Of a DNA stretch of 17,650 nt, positions 1-7,334 are shown piece by piece. How positions within the stretch are numbered: the first letter of the stretch is position 1; every line of letters starts with the position of its first letter. Origin of the DNA: CAZMGD01 sp964565705 (GTDB lineage Bacteria > Actinomycetota > Acidimicrobiia > Acidimicrobiales > Ilumatobacteraceae); the NCBI GenBank assembly GCA_964565705.1, contig CAZMGD010000092.1, forward strand, positions 1 to 17,650, in the 5' to 3' direction. The translations under genes were made by a program, and so were the position numbers. The notes beneath the pieces are model-generated. The model was not told the DNA's origin. It ran no database searches and saw only the letters and a list, made by a program, of their open reading frames with translations.

Positions 1-632
1 GTGCCGTCGAAGTCGAGCTTGGCCTGCTTGCGGGTCTGGTCCATCGTGGACAGCGCGGTGCGGGTGAGGCCCGACGCGTCACCCTCGACTGCGAACAGGC
101 TGACGCCGGCATCGGTGCGGGCAGCGACGATGATCAGGTTGGCCGTGTGGCCGTCGAGCACGAACGACTTCGTACCCGACAGCGTGTAGCCGTCGCCGGA
201 CTTGGTGGCCTGCATCGTGATGCCGGCTTCGTCCCACTTGCCCGACGGCTCCGTGAAGGCGAGCGTCGCGATGGTGGAGCCATCGGCGATGCCGGGCAGG
301 TGCTTCGACTTGGCCGCATCGTCACCGGAGTGGATCAGGGTGTTGGCGGCCAGCACCACGGTCGAGAAGAACGGCGCGCACAGCAGCACCCGTCCCATCT
401 CCTCGAGCACGACGCCGAGCTCGACGTAGGTGTAGCCCGACCCGCCGTACTCCTCGGGGATGTGGAGGCCCTGGAGACCGAGCTGCTCGGCCATCTGCTT
501 CCAGACGGCATCGTCGTAGCCCTTCTCGGTGTCCATCTGCTCGCGCACCGCGGTCTCGGGGCTCTTGGCGTCGAGGAACGCACGTACGGTGCGACGGAGC
601 TCTTCCTGGTCCTCACTGAAGGCGAAGTTCAT
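1..632 (-). CDS. Acyl-CoA dehydrogenase, N-terminal part (runs off the window edge)
   Basis: The reverse strand reads MNFAFSEDQEELRRTVRAFL and continues for about 210 residues without a stop to position 1. The alpha-helical N-terminal domain (QLGLQGLHIPEEYGGSG near residues 50-65) and the start of the beta-barrel domain (ATLAFTEPSG, then a YTLSGTKSFVLDG strand) are typical of acyl-CoA dehydrogenases. These are FAD enzymes that oxidise acyl-CoA to trans-2-enoyl-CoA. The C-terminal helical domain, with the catalytic glutamate and most FAD contacts, lies outside the window, so substrate range cannot be judged. The ATG at 630-632 is chosen because the family motif begins immediately there. GAGACT (640-645, reverse strand) ends 7 nt before it, and no Shine-Dalgarno sequence is visible, which suggests a leaderless transcript. 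It is divergent from the toxin-antitoxin pair. Confidence 0.93.
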   Translation of the reverse strand, partial: MNFAFSEDQEELRRTVRAFLDAKSPETAVREQMDTEKGYDDAVWKQMAEQLGLQGLHIPEEYGGSGYTYVELGVVLEEMGRVLLCAPFFSTVVLAANTLIHSGDDAAKSKHLPGIADGSTIATLAFTEPSGKWDEAGITMQATKSGDGYTLSGTKSFVLDGHTANLIIVAARTDAGVSLFAVEGDASGLTRTALSTMDQTRKQAKLDFDG

Positions 633-654
633 GTCCGACAGTCTCGGTGACGAG

Positions 655-666
655 GAGTCGAGACTC
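655..666. promoter_or_regulatory. Inverted repeat in the divergent promoter region
   Basis: GAGTC-GA-GACTC is a perfect 5-bp inverted repeat with a 2-bp centre. It lies between the acyl-CoA dehydrogenase and antitoxin starts, upstream of both predicted -10 elements. It could be an operator for either gene. Chance occurrence is possible because the arms are short. Confidence 0.25.
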
Positions 667-676
667 AAGACGAGGT

Positions 677-694
677 GTGTACACGCGCGTACAC
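677..694. promoter_or_regulatory. Candidate operator and -10 of the toxin-antitoxin operon
   Basis: GTGTAC and GTACAC form a 6-bp inverted repeat with a 6-bp centre. The right arm overlaps TACACT (690-695), a TANNNT-type -10 element that ends 6 nt before the GTG at 702. Antitoxins of this class normally repress their own promoter by binding such palindromes, so autoregulation is the natural reading. The transcript would be leaderless. The overlap is directly visible; binding is inferred. Confidence 0.5.
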
Positions 695-701
695 TGAGCG
701 G

Positions 702-971
702 GTGCGAACGCTGCCCATCCGCCGCCTGCGAGCCGAGCTCGCAACCGCGGTGCGGCGGGCGGAGTCCGGCGAGGTCGCGCTCGTCACCGTTGCCGGCCGC
801 GCGGTGGCTCAGCTCGGCCCGGTCGGTGCGACACCCGATGCCGGCATCCCCGATCTCGTCGCCCGCGGGCTGGTGCTGCGGCCCCGGCGCACCGACGTGT
901 TCCGCGCTTCGGACCCGGTGCCGGTGTGGCGCGCGGCGCGCCTCGACCGGGTGCTGGACGACGTTCGCTGA
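702..971 (+). CDS. Type II antitoxin, Phd/VapB-like
   Basis: This is an 89-residue protein beginning with the layout of the prevent-host-death fold: a short strand, then LRAELATAVRRAESGE, VALVTVAGRAVAQLGPV and a C-terminal tail. In this family the N-terminal part dimerises and binds the operator, while the C-terminal part covers the toxin active site. The tail (residues about 55-89) is rich in R, D and V and probably contacts the toxin. The GTG at 702 is preferred to an upstream GTG at 675. The fold starts directly after it, TACACT ends 6 nt before it, and the 675 codon would fall inside the palindrome. Its TGA overlaps the toxin ATG by one base, so the two are translationally coupled. Confidence 0.8.
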   Translation: MRTLPIRRLRAELATAVRRAESGEVALVTVAGRAVAQLGPVGATPDAGIPDLVARGLVLRPRRTDVFRASDPVPVWRAARLDRVLDDVR

Positions 972-1372
972 TGCTCTTCCTCGACACGAGCGCACTGCTG
1001 GCGGCTCAGATCGACGCGCCCGCCCGTTCGGTCGTGCTCGACGCGCTGGCGACCGACGAGCCCGCGGCTGCATCGGCGGTCGCGCTCGCCGAGGCGCTGG
1101 CCGCGATCGACCGGATGACCGACGAGCCGGTGCTGCGCGCCGACCTGGAGGACGGCACCCGCCGCCTGTGGGACCACCTCCACATCGTGACCCTCGGTCC
1201 ACAGCTGCTCGAGGCCGCCGCCGCGCTCTGCCGGCAGCAGCCCCTGCGGCTGCAGCACGCGCTGCACCTCGCCTCGGCGACCCTGCTGCCCGCGCCGACC
1301 CGGTTCGTCACGTTCGACCCGGCGCAGATTCCCGTCGCCCTGTCACTCGGCCTCGACGTCGTCTCCCTGTGA
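971..1372 (+). CDS. VapC-like PIN-domain toxin
   Basis: This is a 133-residue PIN-domain protein. VapC toxins are Mg2+-dependent ribonucleases, usually cutting tRNA or rRNA. The start MLFLDTSAL gives the first catalytic aspartate (D5). E41 lies in the ALAEALA helix and D116 in RFVTFD. The usual third acidic residue, in the DALHLA motif, is His here (QHALHLASA, H96), so the metal site appears altered. It could be a reduced-activity or differently coordinated variant, or a neighbouring residue may compensate. The ATG overlaps the antitoxin stop by one base. The gene converges on the glycosyltransferase-methyltransferase gene with only 12 bp between stops. Confidence 0.85.
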   Translation: MLFLDTSALLAAQIDAPARSVVLDALATDEPAAASAVALAEALAAIDRMTDEPVLRADLEDGTRRLWDHLHIVTLGPQLLEAAAALCRQQPLRLQHALHLASATLLPAPTRFVTFDPAQIPVALSLGLDVVSL

Positions 1373-1384
1373 TCTTGGCGGGGA

Positions 1385-2824
1385 TCAGCCGATGGGGGCC
1401 TTGCGGCCGACCGCGACCAGGCTCTGTCCGAACCGCGGCCGGCGGTTCTTCTCCAACCGGCGCAGCACGGGCAGGATGTAGCGATCGTGCGTCTTGACGA
1501 GGGTGGAGCTGGTCGGCGTGCGGCCGAGCATCCGGGCCAGCACCCACCAGGCGAGCGCGCCCGGCTGGTTGACGTAGCGCGTCTCCTCGACGTCGAAGCC
1601 CGCACGTGACAGCGCGGTGGCCAGGCTGGCCGCCGAGTACCGACGGAAGTGGCCGACCTTGGCGTCGAACTCGCTGTACAGCGCGTCGTGCGCGGGCACG
1701 AAGATCGCGACGACACCCCCGGGCTCCAGCCCGGCGTGGATGCGGCGCAGCTCACCGACGTCGTCCTCGATGTGCTCGAGCACGTTGATCATCACCACCG
1801 CGTCCGCCCCCACGGCATGCAGCACGGCCTCGGCATCGCCCTGCATCACCTCGACCGCAGGATGCCCGCCGAAGCGCGCGTTCAGGTCGGCGACCCGGGC
1901 CCCGGAGAGGTCGCTGGCGACCACCCGCTCCGCCGAGTCGATCAGCCGTGTCGTCATCGTGCCGGTGCCGGCGCCGAGCTCGACCACCGTGCCGCCGAGG
2001 AAGGGACGGAAGTGGTCGACGATCCAGTCCGCGTAGTTGTGCGCGTCGTCGAGGTTGTGCAGCGTCGCCGCCAGCTCCTCGTCGACCGTGGGCGTCAGAC
2101 CGGCGGCGGCCCGGTCGACGCGGGCATCGACGATCGGCGAGTACCGGACGATGCAGTAGAGCGCCCGGATGCCGTCGCGCCAGCCGCTCTTCTTCCCCTC
2201 GTCGTAGGTGCGTCCGTTGTAGGAGATCGCGACCTCATAGATCCGCCACCTCTGCCGAGCGACCTTCGCCGTGATCTCCGGCTCGAAGCCGAACCGGTCC
2301 TCCACCAGGTGGATCGATTCGAGCACCTCCCGCCGGAACGCCTTGTAACAGGTCTCGACGTCGGTGAGGTTGAGGTTGGTCGCCGCGTTGGACGCCAGCG
2401 TGAGGACCTTGTTGCCGAGCGAGTGCCAGTACATCAGCACCCGGCGGCTCGATCCGCCGGCGAAGCGCGACCCGTAGACCACGTCGGCGCGGCCGTCGAG
2501 CAGCGGTTCGAGCAACGTGTCGTAGTCGGAGGGGTCGTACTCCAGGTCGGCGTCCTGGACCACGACGTAGGGCATGGTCACCTCGGCGAACGCGTGGCGC
2601 AGCCCGGCGCCCTTGCCCATGTTGAACGGGTGCCGCAGCACGGTCAATCGCGGGTGGTCGATCTCCGCCAGCACATCGGGGGTCTTGTCGGTCGACGCGT
2701 CGTCGACGACGAGCACCTCGCCGACCAGCGGATGGTCCAGCGCGCGGCGGACCACCGACTCGATCGTGAGCTGTTCGTTGAACGCCGGCATGACGACCGA
2801 CAGGCAGCGAACGGGGGGGCTCAC
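1385..2824 (-). CDS. Fused family-2 glycosyltransferase and class I methyltransferase
   Basis: This is a 479-residue, two-domain protein. Residues 1 to about 240 are a GT-A family-2 glycosyltransferase with SVVMPAFNE, VVDDASTD (38-46) and the metal-binding DAD at 91-93 (VVQDADLEYDP), close to dolichyl/polyprenyl-phosphate sugar transferases. Residues about 255-430 are an SAM-dependent methyltransferase, with motif I ELGAGTGTM at 282-290 and NVLEHIEDD downstream. No membrane anchor is apparent. A plausible role is building and methylating a lipid-linked or surface glycan; substrates are unknown. The GTG at 2824 follows TAGCCT (2831-2836, reverse strand) by 6 nt, so it probably has its own leaderless promoter although it lies 19 bp after a paralogous glycosyltransferase. 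The GT halves of the two genes are clearly duplicates. Confidence 0.88.
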   Translation of the reverse strand: MSPPVRCLSVVMPAFNEQLTIESVVRRALDHPLVGEVLVVDDASTDKTPDVLAEIDHPRLTVLRHPFNMGKGAGLRHAFAEVTMPYVVVQDADLEYDPSDYDTLLEPLLDGRADVVYGSRFAGGSSRRVLMYWHSLGNKVLTLASNAATNLNLTDVETCYKAFRREVLESIHLVEDRFGFEPEITAKVARQRWRIYEVAISYNGRTYDEGKKSGWRDGIRALYCIVRYSPIVDARVDRAAAGLTPTVDEELAATLHNLDDAHNYADWIVDHFRPFLGGTVVELGAGTGTMTTRLIDSAERVVASDLSGARVADLNARFGGHPAVEVMQGDAEAVLHAVGADAVVMINVLEHIEDDVGELRRIHAGLEPGGVVAIFVPAHDALYSEFDAKVGHFRRYSAASLATALSRAGFDVEETRYVNQPGALAWWVLARMLGRTPTSSTLVKTHDRYILPVLRRLEKNRRPRFGQSLVAVGRKAPIG

Positions 2825-2843
2825 GGGAAAAGGCTAGCCAGCC

Positions 2844-3617
2844 CTACGAGCGGCCGGAGGTGATCGCGTCGACCGCCCCGCGGAACTTGTGGGCACGGAC
2901 CTTCGGACCGACCGGCGAGTAGAGGACGATGCAGTACAACGCTCGCACGCCGTCGCGCCAGCCGATCTTCTTGCCCTCCTCGTAGGTCCGACCTGAGTAG
3001 GAGATGCCGACCTCGTACAACCGCCATCCGCCTGCCGCGACCTTCGCCGTGATCTCCGGCTCGATGCCGAAGCGGTTCTCCTCGAGGGTGAAGCTGTCGA
3101 GCACCTCCCGCCGGAACGCCTTGTAGCAGGTCTCCATGTCGGTGAGGTTGAGGTTGGTCATCATGTTCGACACCGTCGTCAGGATCTTGTTGCCGACGGA
3201 GTGCCAGAAGTAGAGGACGCGGTGTGGCCGGCTGCTGACGAACCGCGAGCCGTAGACGACGTCGGCCTTGCCGTCGAAGAACGGCTGGAGCATCTCGGGG
3301 TACTCGGCCGGGTCGTACTCGAGATCGGCGTCCTGGACGATCACGTACGGCAAGCGCGCCTCGGCGAAGCCGCGGCGGATGGCGGCGCCCTTGCCCTGGT
3401 TCACGTCCTGGAGCAGCACGCGGACCCGCGGGTCGTCGAGCGTGGCGAGTATGTCGCGGCAACCGTCGGTGGATCCGTCGTCGACGATCAGCAGCTCGCC
3501 CGTCAACGGGGACGCGAGCACGGCAGCGGTCACCGCCTCGATCGTCTTGGCCTCGTTGTAGCACGGCATGACGACCGAGAGGCAGGCGGTCGGCTGTACG
3601 ACGGATCGTTCGCTCAC
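2844..3617 (-). CDS. Family-2 glycosyltransferase (polyprenyl-phosphate sugar transferase type)
   Basis: This 257-residue protein is a single GT-A domain. It shows SVVMPCYNEAKTIEAV, LLIVDDGSTDG, a QGKGAAIRRGF loop and the DAD metal motif at 96-98 (VIVQDADLEYDP). Family members transfer a sugar from a nucleotide sugar to a polyprenyl phosphate at the cytoplasmic face of the membrane. The segments DVVYGSRF, NLNLTDMETCYKAFRREVL, EPEITAKVA and WRDGVRALYCIV are nearly identical to the downstream fused protein, so the pair arose by duplication. The GTG at 3617 has no clear Shine-Dalgarno sequence; TAGGCT (3627-3632, reverse strand) lies 9 nt upstream. It is divergent from the metallo-hydrolase gene. 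Confidence 0.9.
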   Translation of the reverse strand: MSERSVVQPTACLSVVMPCYNEAKTIEAVTAAVLASPLTGELLIVDDGSTDGCRDILATLDDPRVRVLLQDVNQGKGAAIRRGFAEARLPYVIVQDADLEYDPAEYPEMLQPFFDGKADVVYGSRFVSSRPHRVLYFWHSVGNKILTTVSNMMTNLNLTDMETCYKAFRREVLDSFTLEENRFGIEPEITAKVAAGGWRLYEVGISYSGRTYEEGKKIGWRDGVRALYCIVLYSPVGPKVRAHKFRGAVDAITSGRS

Positions 3618-3665
3618 GGGTCGTGGAGCCTACGCCCGCGCCGCCGCGGATGAGAGACTTCCCGG

Positions 3666-4280
3666 ATGACCACGCTGCACTACGCCACCGCTGACCTGGA
3701 GGTGCACAAGGTCGTGGTGGGCCCGTACGACAACAACGTGTTCGTGCTGCGCTGCCGGCAGACCGGCGACGCGGTGCTGATCGACGCCGCCAACGAGCAC
3801 GACCTGCTGCTCGACTTGGCCCAGCGCCTCGGTGTACGGCGCGTGCTCGAGACCCACGGCCACTTCGACCACATCGCCGCGATCCCGGCGATGCGCGATG
3901 CCGGCTATGAGGTCGCGGTCACCGCTGCCGATGCCCCGATGTTGAAAGACGTCGGCTACGACGTGCTCCTCGACGACGCCGAGGTGATCGAGGTCGGCAG
4001 GCTGCGCCTCGACGCGATCCACAACCCCGGCCACACCAAGGGTTCGATCTCGTTCAAGGTGCGCGACACGCCGCTGCTGTTCACCGGCGACACGCTGTTC
4101 CCGGGCGGGCCCGGCAACACGAAGGGTCCGGGCGGCGACTTCGAGACGATCATCGAGTCCGTCGACACGAAGCTCTTCCGCTTCCCGGCCGAGACGATCG
4201 TGCTGCCCGGCCACGGTGTCGACACGACGATCGGCGCCGAGCGGCCGCACCTCACGTCCTGGATCGACCGCGGCTGGTGA
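3666..4280 (+). CDS. Metallo-beta-lactamase-fold hydrolase (glyoxalase II-like)
   Basis: This 204-residue protein carries the complete MBL-fold metal site: THGHFDH (H64, H66, D68, H69), H123 in NPGHTKGS, D142 in FTGDTLF and H183 in LPGHGVDT. Two zinc or iron ions are expected. The sequence resembles glyoxalase II-type thioester hydrolases and related small hydrolases; the substrate cannot be assigned. Its length is normal for the short members. The ATG at 3666 is preceded 6 nt upstream by GAGACT (3654-3659), the same element seen before the acyl-CoA dehydrogenase, with no Shine-Dalgarno sequence. It overlaps the next gene by 4 bp (GTGA), so the two are co-translated. Confidence 0.88.
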   Translation: MTTLHYATADLEVHKVVVGPYDNNVFVLRCRQTGDAVLIDAANEHDLLLDLAQRLGVRRVLETHGHFDHIAAIPAMRDAGYEVAVTAADAPMLKDVGYDVLLDDAEVIEVGRLRLDAIHNPGHTKGSISFKVRDTPLLFTGDTLFPGGPGNTKGPGGDFETIIESVDTKLFRFPAETIVLPGHGVDTTIGAERPHLTSWIDRGW

Positions 4281-5428
4281 GCACCGCGCACGCCACGTCC
4301 ACCCCAGTCGACTCCTCGGTGTACTACCGCGGCATCTACTGGAACTCCTATCCGCAGGTCGCCCGCCACCTCAACCGTCGAGCGTTCGACACGGAAGAGG
4401 GCGGTTGGGGAGCGTTCGTCCGGCGCGAGCGCGGCGGCGCGTACGAGCGCGGGCTCTCGCTGAACTGCGGGACCGCATGGGCAGAGCGCGATCTGCTCGC
4501 GGCCGGCGCCGCCGAGCAGCTGGTGGGCGTCGACTTCCTCGACGACCTCCTCGACGCCGCCCGAGGCGCGTCCGTCGGCCTACCGATCGAGTACGTGCAG
4601 ATGGACACGAACCGGGCCGAGTTCCCGCCGGGTCCCTTCGACCTCGTGGTCAACCACGCCGCGGGGCACCACATCGCTCACGTCGATCGGGTGCTCCGGC
4701 GCCTGCGCGAGCTGCTCGCGCCTGACGGCACGCTCGTGACCTGGGATTACACCGGCCCGCACCGCAACCAGTACACGAGCCGGATGTGGGCCGCCGCCGC
4801 GGCCGTCAACGAGCGGCTGCCCGAGCAGTACCGGTCGGGCATGGACTACCCCCACGTACCGACGATGCTGGCGAACGACCCGACCGAGGCGATCCACTCG
4901 GAACTGCTGCTGGAGGTGATGTCCCGCTACTTCCGGCACCGCCACCTGCGTCACCTCGGCGGGCCGATCGCCTACCTGCTGCTGACCCACAACGAGGCGC
5001 TGTACGACGCGCCCGAACCACTGCGTTCCGAGCTCGTGCAGCAGATCCTCGACGCCGATGTGGCCCACGTCGAACGTCACCCCGAGGACAGCCTGTTCAC
5101 GTTCGCGATCTCGTCGCCGAAGACCGACGACGACCTCGATCCCGCGCAGCTGACCTTCTGGACTGCGCAGGAGGAGCAGCGTGAAGGCGCCGCCGCCGAG
5201 GCCGGCGGTCGCTACTACCCGCCCACCGCGATCGAGGTCGAGCGCACCATGCCCGAGCCGGCTCCGCCGCCCCAGCCCGAACCGCTGCAGCCCTACGACG
5301 TCGCCCTCCTCGGGCCGCGCTTCGTGACGGCCGCGCTGGTGCGCTGCGTCCCGATCCGCTTCCCTCGCACCCTCCCCGCGTTCCAGCGACTGCGCCGGAT
5401 CGCCGCACGCGCCCGCCGCCCCCGCTGA
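4277..5428 (+). CDS. Class I SAM-dependent methyltransferase
   Basis: This is a 383-residue protein. Residues about 60-180 look like a Rossmann methyltransferase core: GLSLNCGTAWAERDLLAAG (motif I region), LVGVDFLDDLLDAAR (motif II acidic end), FDLVVNHAAGHHIAHVDRVLRRLRELLAPDGTLV (motifs IV-V). Motif I is unusual, with NCGTAWAE in place of the common GxGxG. The C-terminal part after about residue 300 is proline-rich (PEPAPPPQPEPLQP) and ends in a very basic tail (RRIAARARRPR), perhaps for membrane or nucleic-acid contact. The GTG overlaps the upstream hydrolase stop by 4 bp, so the two probably act in one pathway. The substrate is not recognisable. Confidence 0.75.
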   Translation: MSTAHATSTPVDSSVYYRGIYWNSYPQVARHLNRRAFDTEEGGWGAFVRRERGGAYERGLSLNCGTAWAERDLLAAGAAEQLVGVDFLDDLLDAARGASVGLPIEYVQMDTNRAEFPPGPFDLVVNHAAGHHIAHVDRVLRRLRELLAPDGTLVTWDYTGPHRNQYTSRMWAAAAAVNERLPEQYRSGMDYPHVPTMLANDPTEAIHSELLLEVMSRYFRHRHLRHLGGPIAYLLLTHNEALYDAPEPLRSELVQQILDADVAHVERHPEDSLFTFAISSPKTDDDLDPAQLTFWTAQEEQREGAAAEAGGRYYPPTAIEVERTMPEPAPPPQPEPLQPYDVALLGPRFVTAALVRCVPIRFPRTLPAFQRLRRIAARARRPR

Positions 5429-5433
5429 CACGC

Positions 5434-5483
5434 GTTCTCGGTCGGTTTCTGGTCGCCCTGACGACCAGAAACCGACCGAGAAC
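5434..5483. terminator. Perfect 22-bp hairpin at the methyltransferase gene end
   Basis: The arms 5434-5455 and 5462-5483 are exact reverse complements (22 of 22), with the 6-nt loop CCCTGA. The stem begins 5 bp after the methyltransferase stop. There is no T-tract, so this would be an actinobacterial-style hairpin terminator. The right arm ends 7 bp before the desaturase -10 element, so an additional regulatory role at that promoter is possible. Confidence 0.7.
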
Positions 5484-5490
5484 CTGGGCG

Positions 5491-5496
5491 TAGGCT
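5491..5496 (+). promoter_or_regulatory. -10 element of the desaturase gene
   Basis: TAGGCT is followed by 7 nt and then the GTG start at 5504. This spacing puts the transcription start at or next to the start codon, so the mRNA would be leaderless. The expected -35 region lies inside the right arm of the preceding hairpin. Confidence 0.55.
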
Positions 5497-5503
5497 GGGA
5501 GTC

Positions 5504-6490
5504 GTGGGGAATCGGGCCGACGTCGACGTCGTCGCCCAGCGCGGGCTGGGTGGCATGGTGCCGCCTGCCGCGCTCGTCCTGCCCGGGCGCCAGACCGATC
5601 TCGTCGGGCCCGACGGGCGGCCCACGCCGGTGTTCCGTGCGGAACTGCGCCGGGTCCCTTCGGTGCGCAACGCGCTCTCGGTCGTCGGGCTCTACGTCCA
5701 GATCGCGATCGTGCTCTGGGCGACGGTGCGCTTCGCACCGTGGATCTGGCCACTCACGTTCGTGCTGATGGGCCGGGCCCACGCCCAGTTCCTCAGCCTG
5801 ATGCACGAGGCGGCGCACCGCCTGCTGTTCGCCAACCGCACGCTCAACGACTGGGTCGGCCGCTGGCTGCTCGGGTACCCCTCGTTCACCTCCACCGACG
5901 CCTACCGGCGCGTGCACATGGCCCACCACCGCGAGGAGTTCGGCCCGAACGAGCCGGACATGGCCCTCTACGCCGGCTATCCGATCACCCGGGCGAGCAT
6001 GAGGCGCAAGCTGCTGCGCGACGCCGAAGGTCGCACCGGCTGGCGGCTGCTGCGCGACCAGGCCGGCGGGTTCCGATCGGACAGCACGAAGGTGCGCCAC
6101 ACGCTGTGGAAGATCGCGATCGTGCAGGTTGGCCTGCTGGCGGCGGCGATCGTGTCCGGGCACTGGTGGCTGTACCCGTTCTTCTGGCTGCTGCCGTACC
6201 TGACCGTGTGGCGCGTGATCAACCGCCTCCGTTCGATCGCCGAGCACGGCGGGATGCGCGCCTCGGCCGACCGCCGCGAGACGACGCACTGCGTGCGCCA
6301 GCACCTGCTGGCCCGGTTCCTCCTCGTGCCCTACCGCATCGGCTGGCACCTCCCCCACCACGTCGACCCGGGCGTGCCGTTCCGCCGCCTCCCCGCCCTG
6401 CAGCGAGCGCTCGAGGAATCCGGCTACATCGCCGACGGCCTGGAGTACCCGAGCTACCCGGCGCTCTGGAAGGCACTCCGCACTGCCTGA
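5504..6490 (+). CDS. Membrane fatty acid desaturase
   Basis: This 328-residue protein has the three histidine boxes of membrane di-iron desaturases: HEAAH at 101-105, HMAHH at 138-142 and HLPHH at 282-286. An extra histidine in SIAEHGG may complete the iron site. Hydrophobic segments flank them (VVGLYVQIAIVLWATVRF, WPLTFVLMG, IAIVQVGLLAAAIVSG, WWLYPFFWLLPYL). Such enzymes use O2 and reduced ferredoxin or a similar donor to introduce double bonds into acyl chains or related lipids. The GTG at 5504 fits the leaderless promoter at 5491-5496. The gene is bracketed by two hairpins and looks monocistronic. The exact substrate and position of desaturation cannot be read from the sequence. Confidence 0.88.
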   Translation: MGNRADVDVVAQRGLGGMVPPAALVLPGRQTDLVGPDGRPTPVFRAELRRVPSVRNALSVVGLYVQIAIVLWATVRFAPWIWPLTFVLMGRAHAQFLSLMHEAAHRLLFANRTLNDWVGRWLLGYPSFTSTDAYRRVHMAHHREEFGPNEPDMALYAGYPITRASMRRKLLRDAEGRTGWRLLRDQAGGFRSDSTKVRHTLWKIAIVQVGLLAAAIVSGHWWLYPFFWLLPYLTVWRVINRLRSIAEHGGMRASADRRETTHCVRQHLLARFLLVPYRIGWHLPHHVDPGVPFRRLPALQRALEESGYIADGLEYPSYPALWKALRTA

Positions 6491-6494
6491 CGTC

Positions 6495-6528
6495 CCCTAT
6501 TTGCACTACGTCGGTAGTGCAAATAGGG
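6495..6528. terminator. Perfect 15-bp hairpin between the desaturase and sufC genes
   Basis: The arms 6495-6509 and 6514-6528 are exact reverse complements, with loop GTCG. The stem starts 5 bp after the desaturase stop, as expected for a terminator, but has no T-tract. Its right arm covers where a -35 would lie for the -10 at 6538, so it could also act as an operator for the sufCSU operon. Confidence 0.6.
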
Positions 6529-6537
6529 CGTGCTCTC

Positions 6538-6543
6538 TAGACT
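6538..6543 (+). promoter_or_regulatory. -10 element of the sufC-sufS-sufU operon
   Basis: TAGACT is followed by 7 nt and then GTG at 6551. No Shine-Dalgarno sequence precedes the start, so leaderless transcription is likely. The next two genes (sufS by overlap, sufU after 33 bp) would be read from this promoter. Confidence 0.55.
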
Positions 6544-6550
6544 CCATGGT

Positions 6551-7334
6551 GTGACTGAGCCCACGACGCCGCTGTTCCAGGTGGAGGGCCTGCACGTCCG
6601 GCCCGCCACCGACACGCCGCCCGCCGAGGACATCCTCCGCGGCCTCGATCTGACCGTCGCTGCGGGCGAGGTCCACGCGATCATGGGGCCCAACGGCTCC
6701 GGGAAGTCGACCCTCGCCAGCGCCCTGCTCGCGTCACCCGAGTACGAGGTGACCGCCGGAAGGATCCTGTTCCACGGCGACGACGTGACCGACTGGCCCA
6801 CCGACGTGCGGGCCAAGGCCGGCATGTTCCTCGCGTTCCAGTACCCGCAGGAGATCGCCGGCGTCTCGGTGATCCAGTTCCTGCGCCAGGCGCTGTCGGC
6901 CCGCAAGGGCATCGACCTGTCGGTGCTCGAGCTGCGCCTGTCGATCATGGAGTGGATGGGCCGTCTCGGCCTCGACAGCTCCTTCGCCGACCGCTACCTC
7001 AACGAGGGCTTCTCGGGTGGNNNNNNNNNNGAAGCGCAACGAGATCATGCAGATGGCGATCCTCGAACCTGAGCTGGCCATCCTCGACGAGACCGACTCC
7101 GGCCTCGACATCGACGCCCTGCGCATCGTCGCGTCGGGCATCCGCGAGGTCCGCGCCGACCGGCCGGAGATGGGGGTCGTGCTGATCACCCACTACCAGC
7201 GGCTGCTCGACGAGCTCCGGCCCGACCACGTGCACGTGCTGATCGGTGGCCGCATCGTCGAGTCCGGCGGCATGGAGGTGGCCGAGCGCCTGGAGCGTGA
7301 CGGCTACGAGAGCTTCCGCTCCGTGACACGATGA
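6551..7334 (+). CDS. sufC: SufC, Fe-S assembly ABC ATPase (first copy, contains assembly gap)
   Basis: SufC is the soluble ATPase of the SufBCD scaffold complex. Visible are Walker A GPNGSGKST (46-54), the Q-loop LAFQYPQEIAG, the start of the signature SGG, Walker B LAILDETDSGLD and the switch ITHYQRLL. Ten N at 7021-7030 fall in the signature motif, and the frame differs on either side. Replacing them by 6 bases restores one frame, gives SGGEKKRNE exactly as in the second sufC of this window, and yields a 259-residue protein. The apparent frameshift is therefore best explained as a wrongly sized gap. The GTG at 6551 is chosen from the leaderless promoter and because an upstream GTG at 6530 precedes the -10. 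The stop overlaps sufS by 4 bp. Confidence 0.9.
7021..7030. other. Assembly gap (10 N) inside sufC
   Basis: Ten undetermined bases interrupt the ABC signature motif. Ten is not compatible with the reading frame; 6 missing bases would encode the expected E-K between SGG and KRNE. Confidence 0.95.

Noticed and set aside
4580..6361. 593-codon minus-strand reading frame
   Set aside because: It is a shadow opposite the methyltransferase and desaturase genes, with no domain and crossing two gene ends and a hairpin.
6951..7072. Genuine frameshift or pseudogene in the first sufC
   Set aside because: The frame change coincides exactly with the N run; six bases restore the family motif, so it is an assembly matter.
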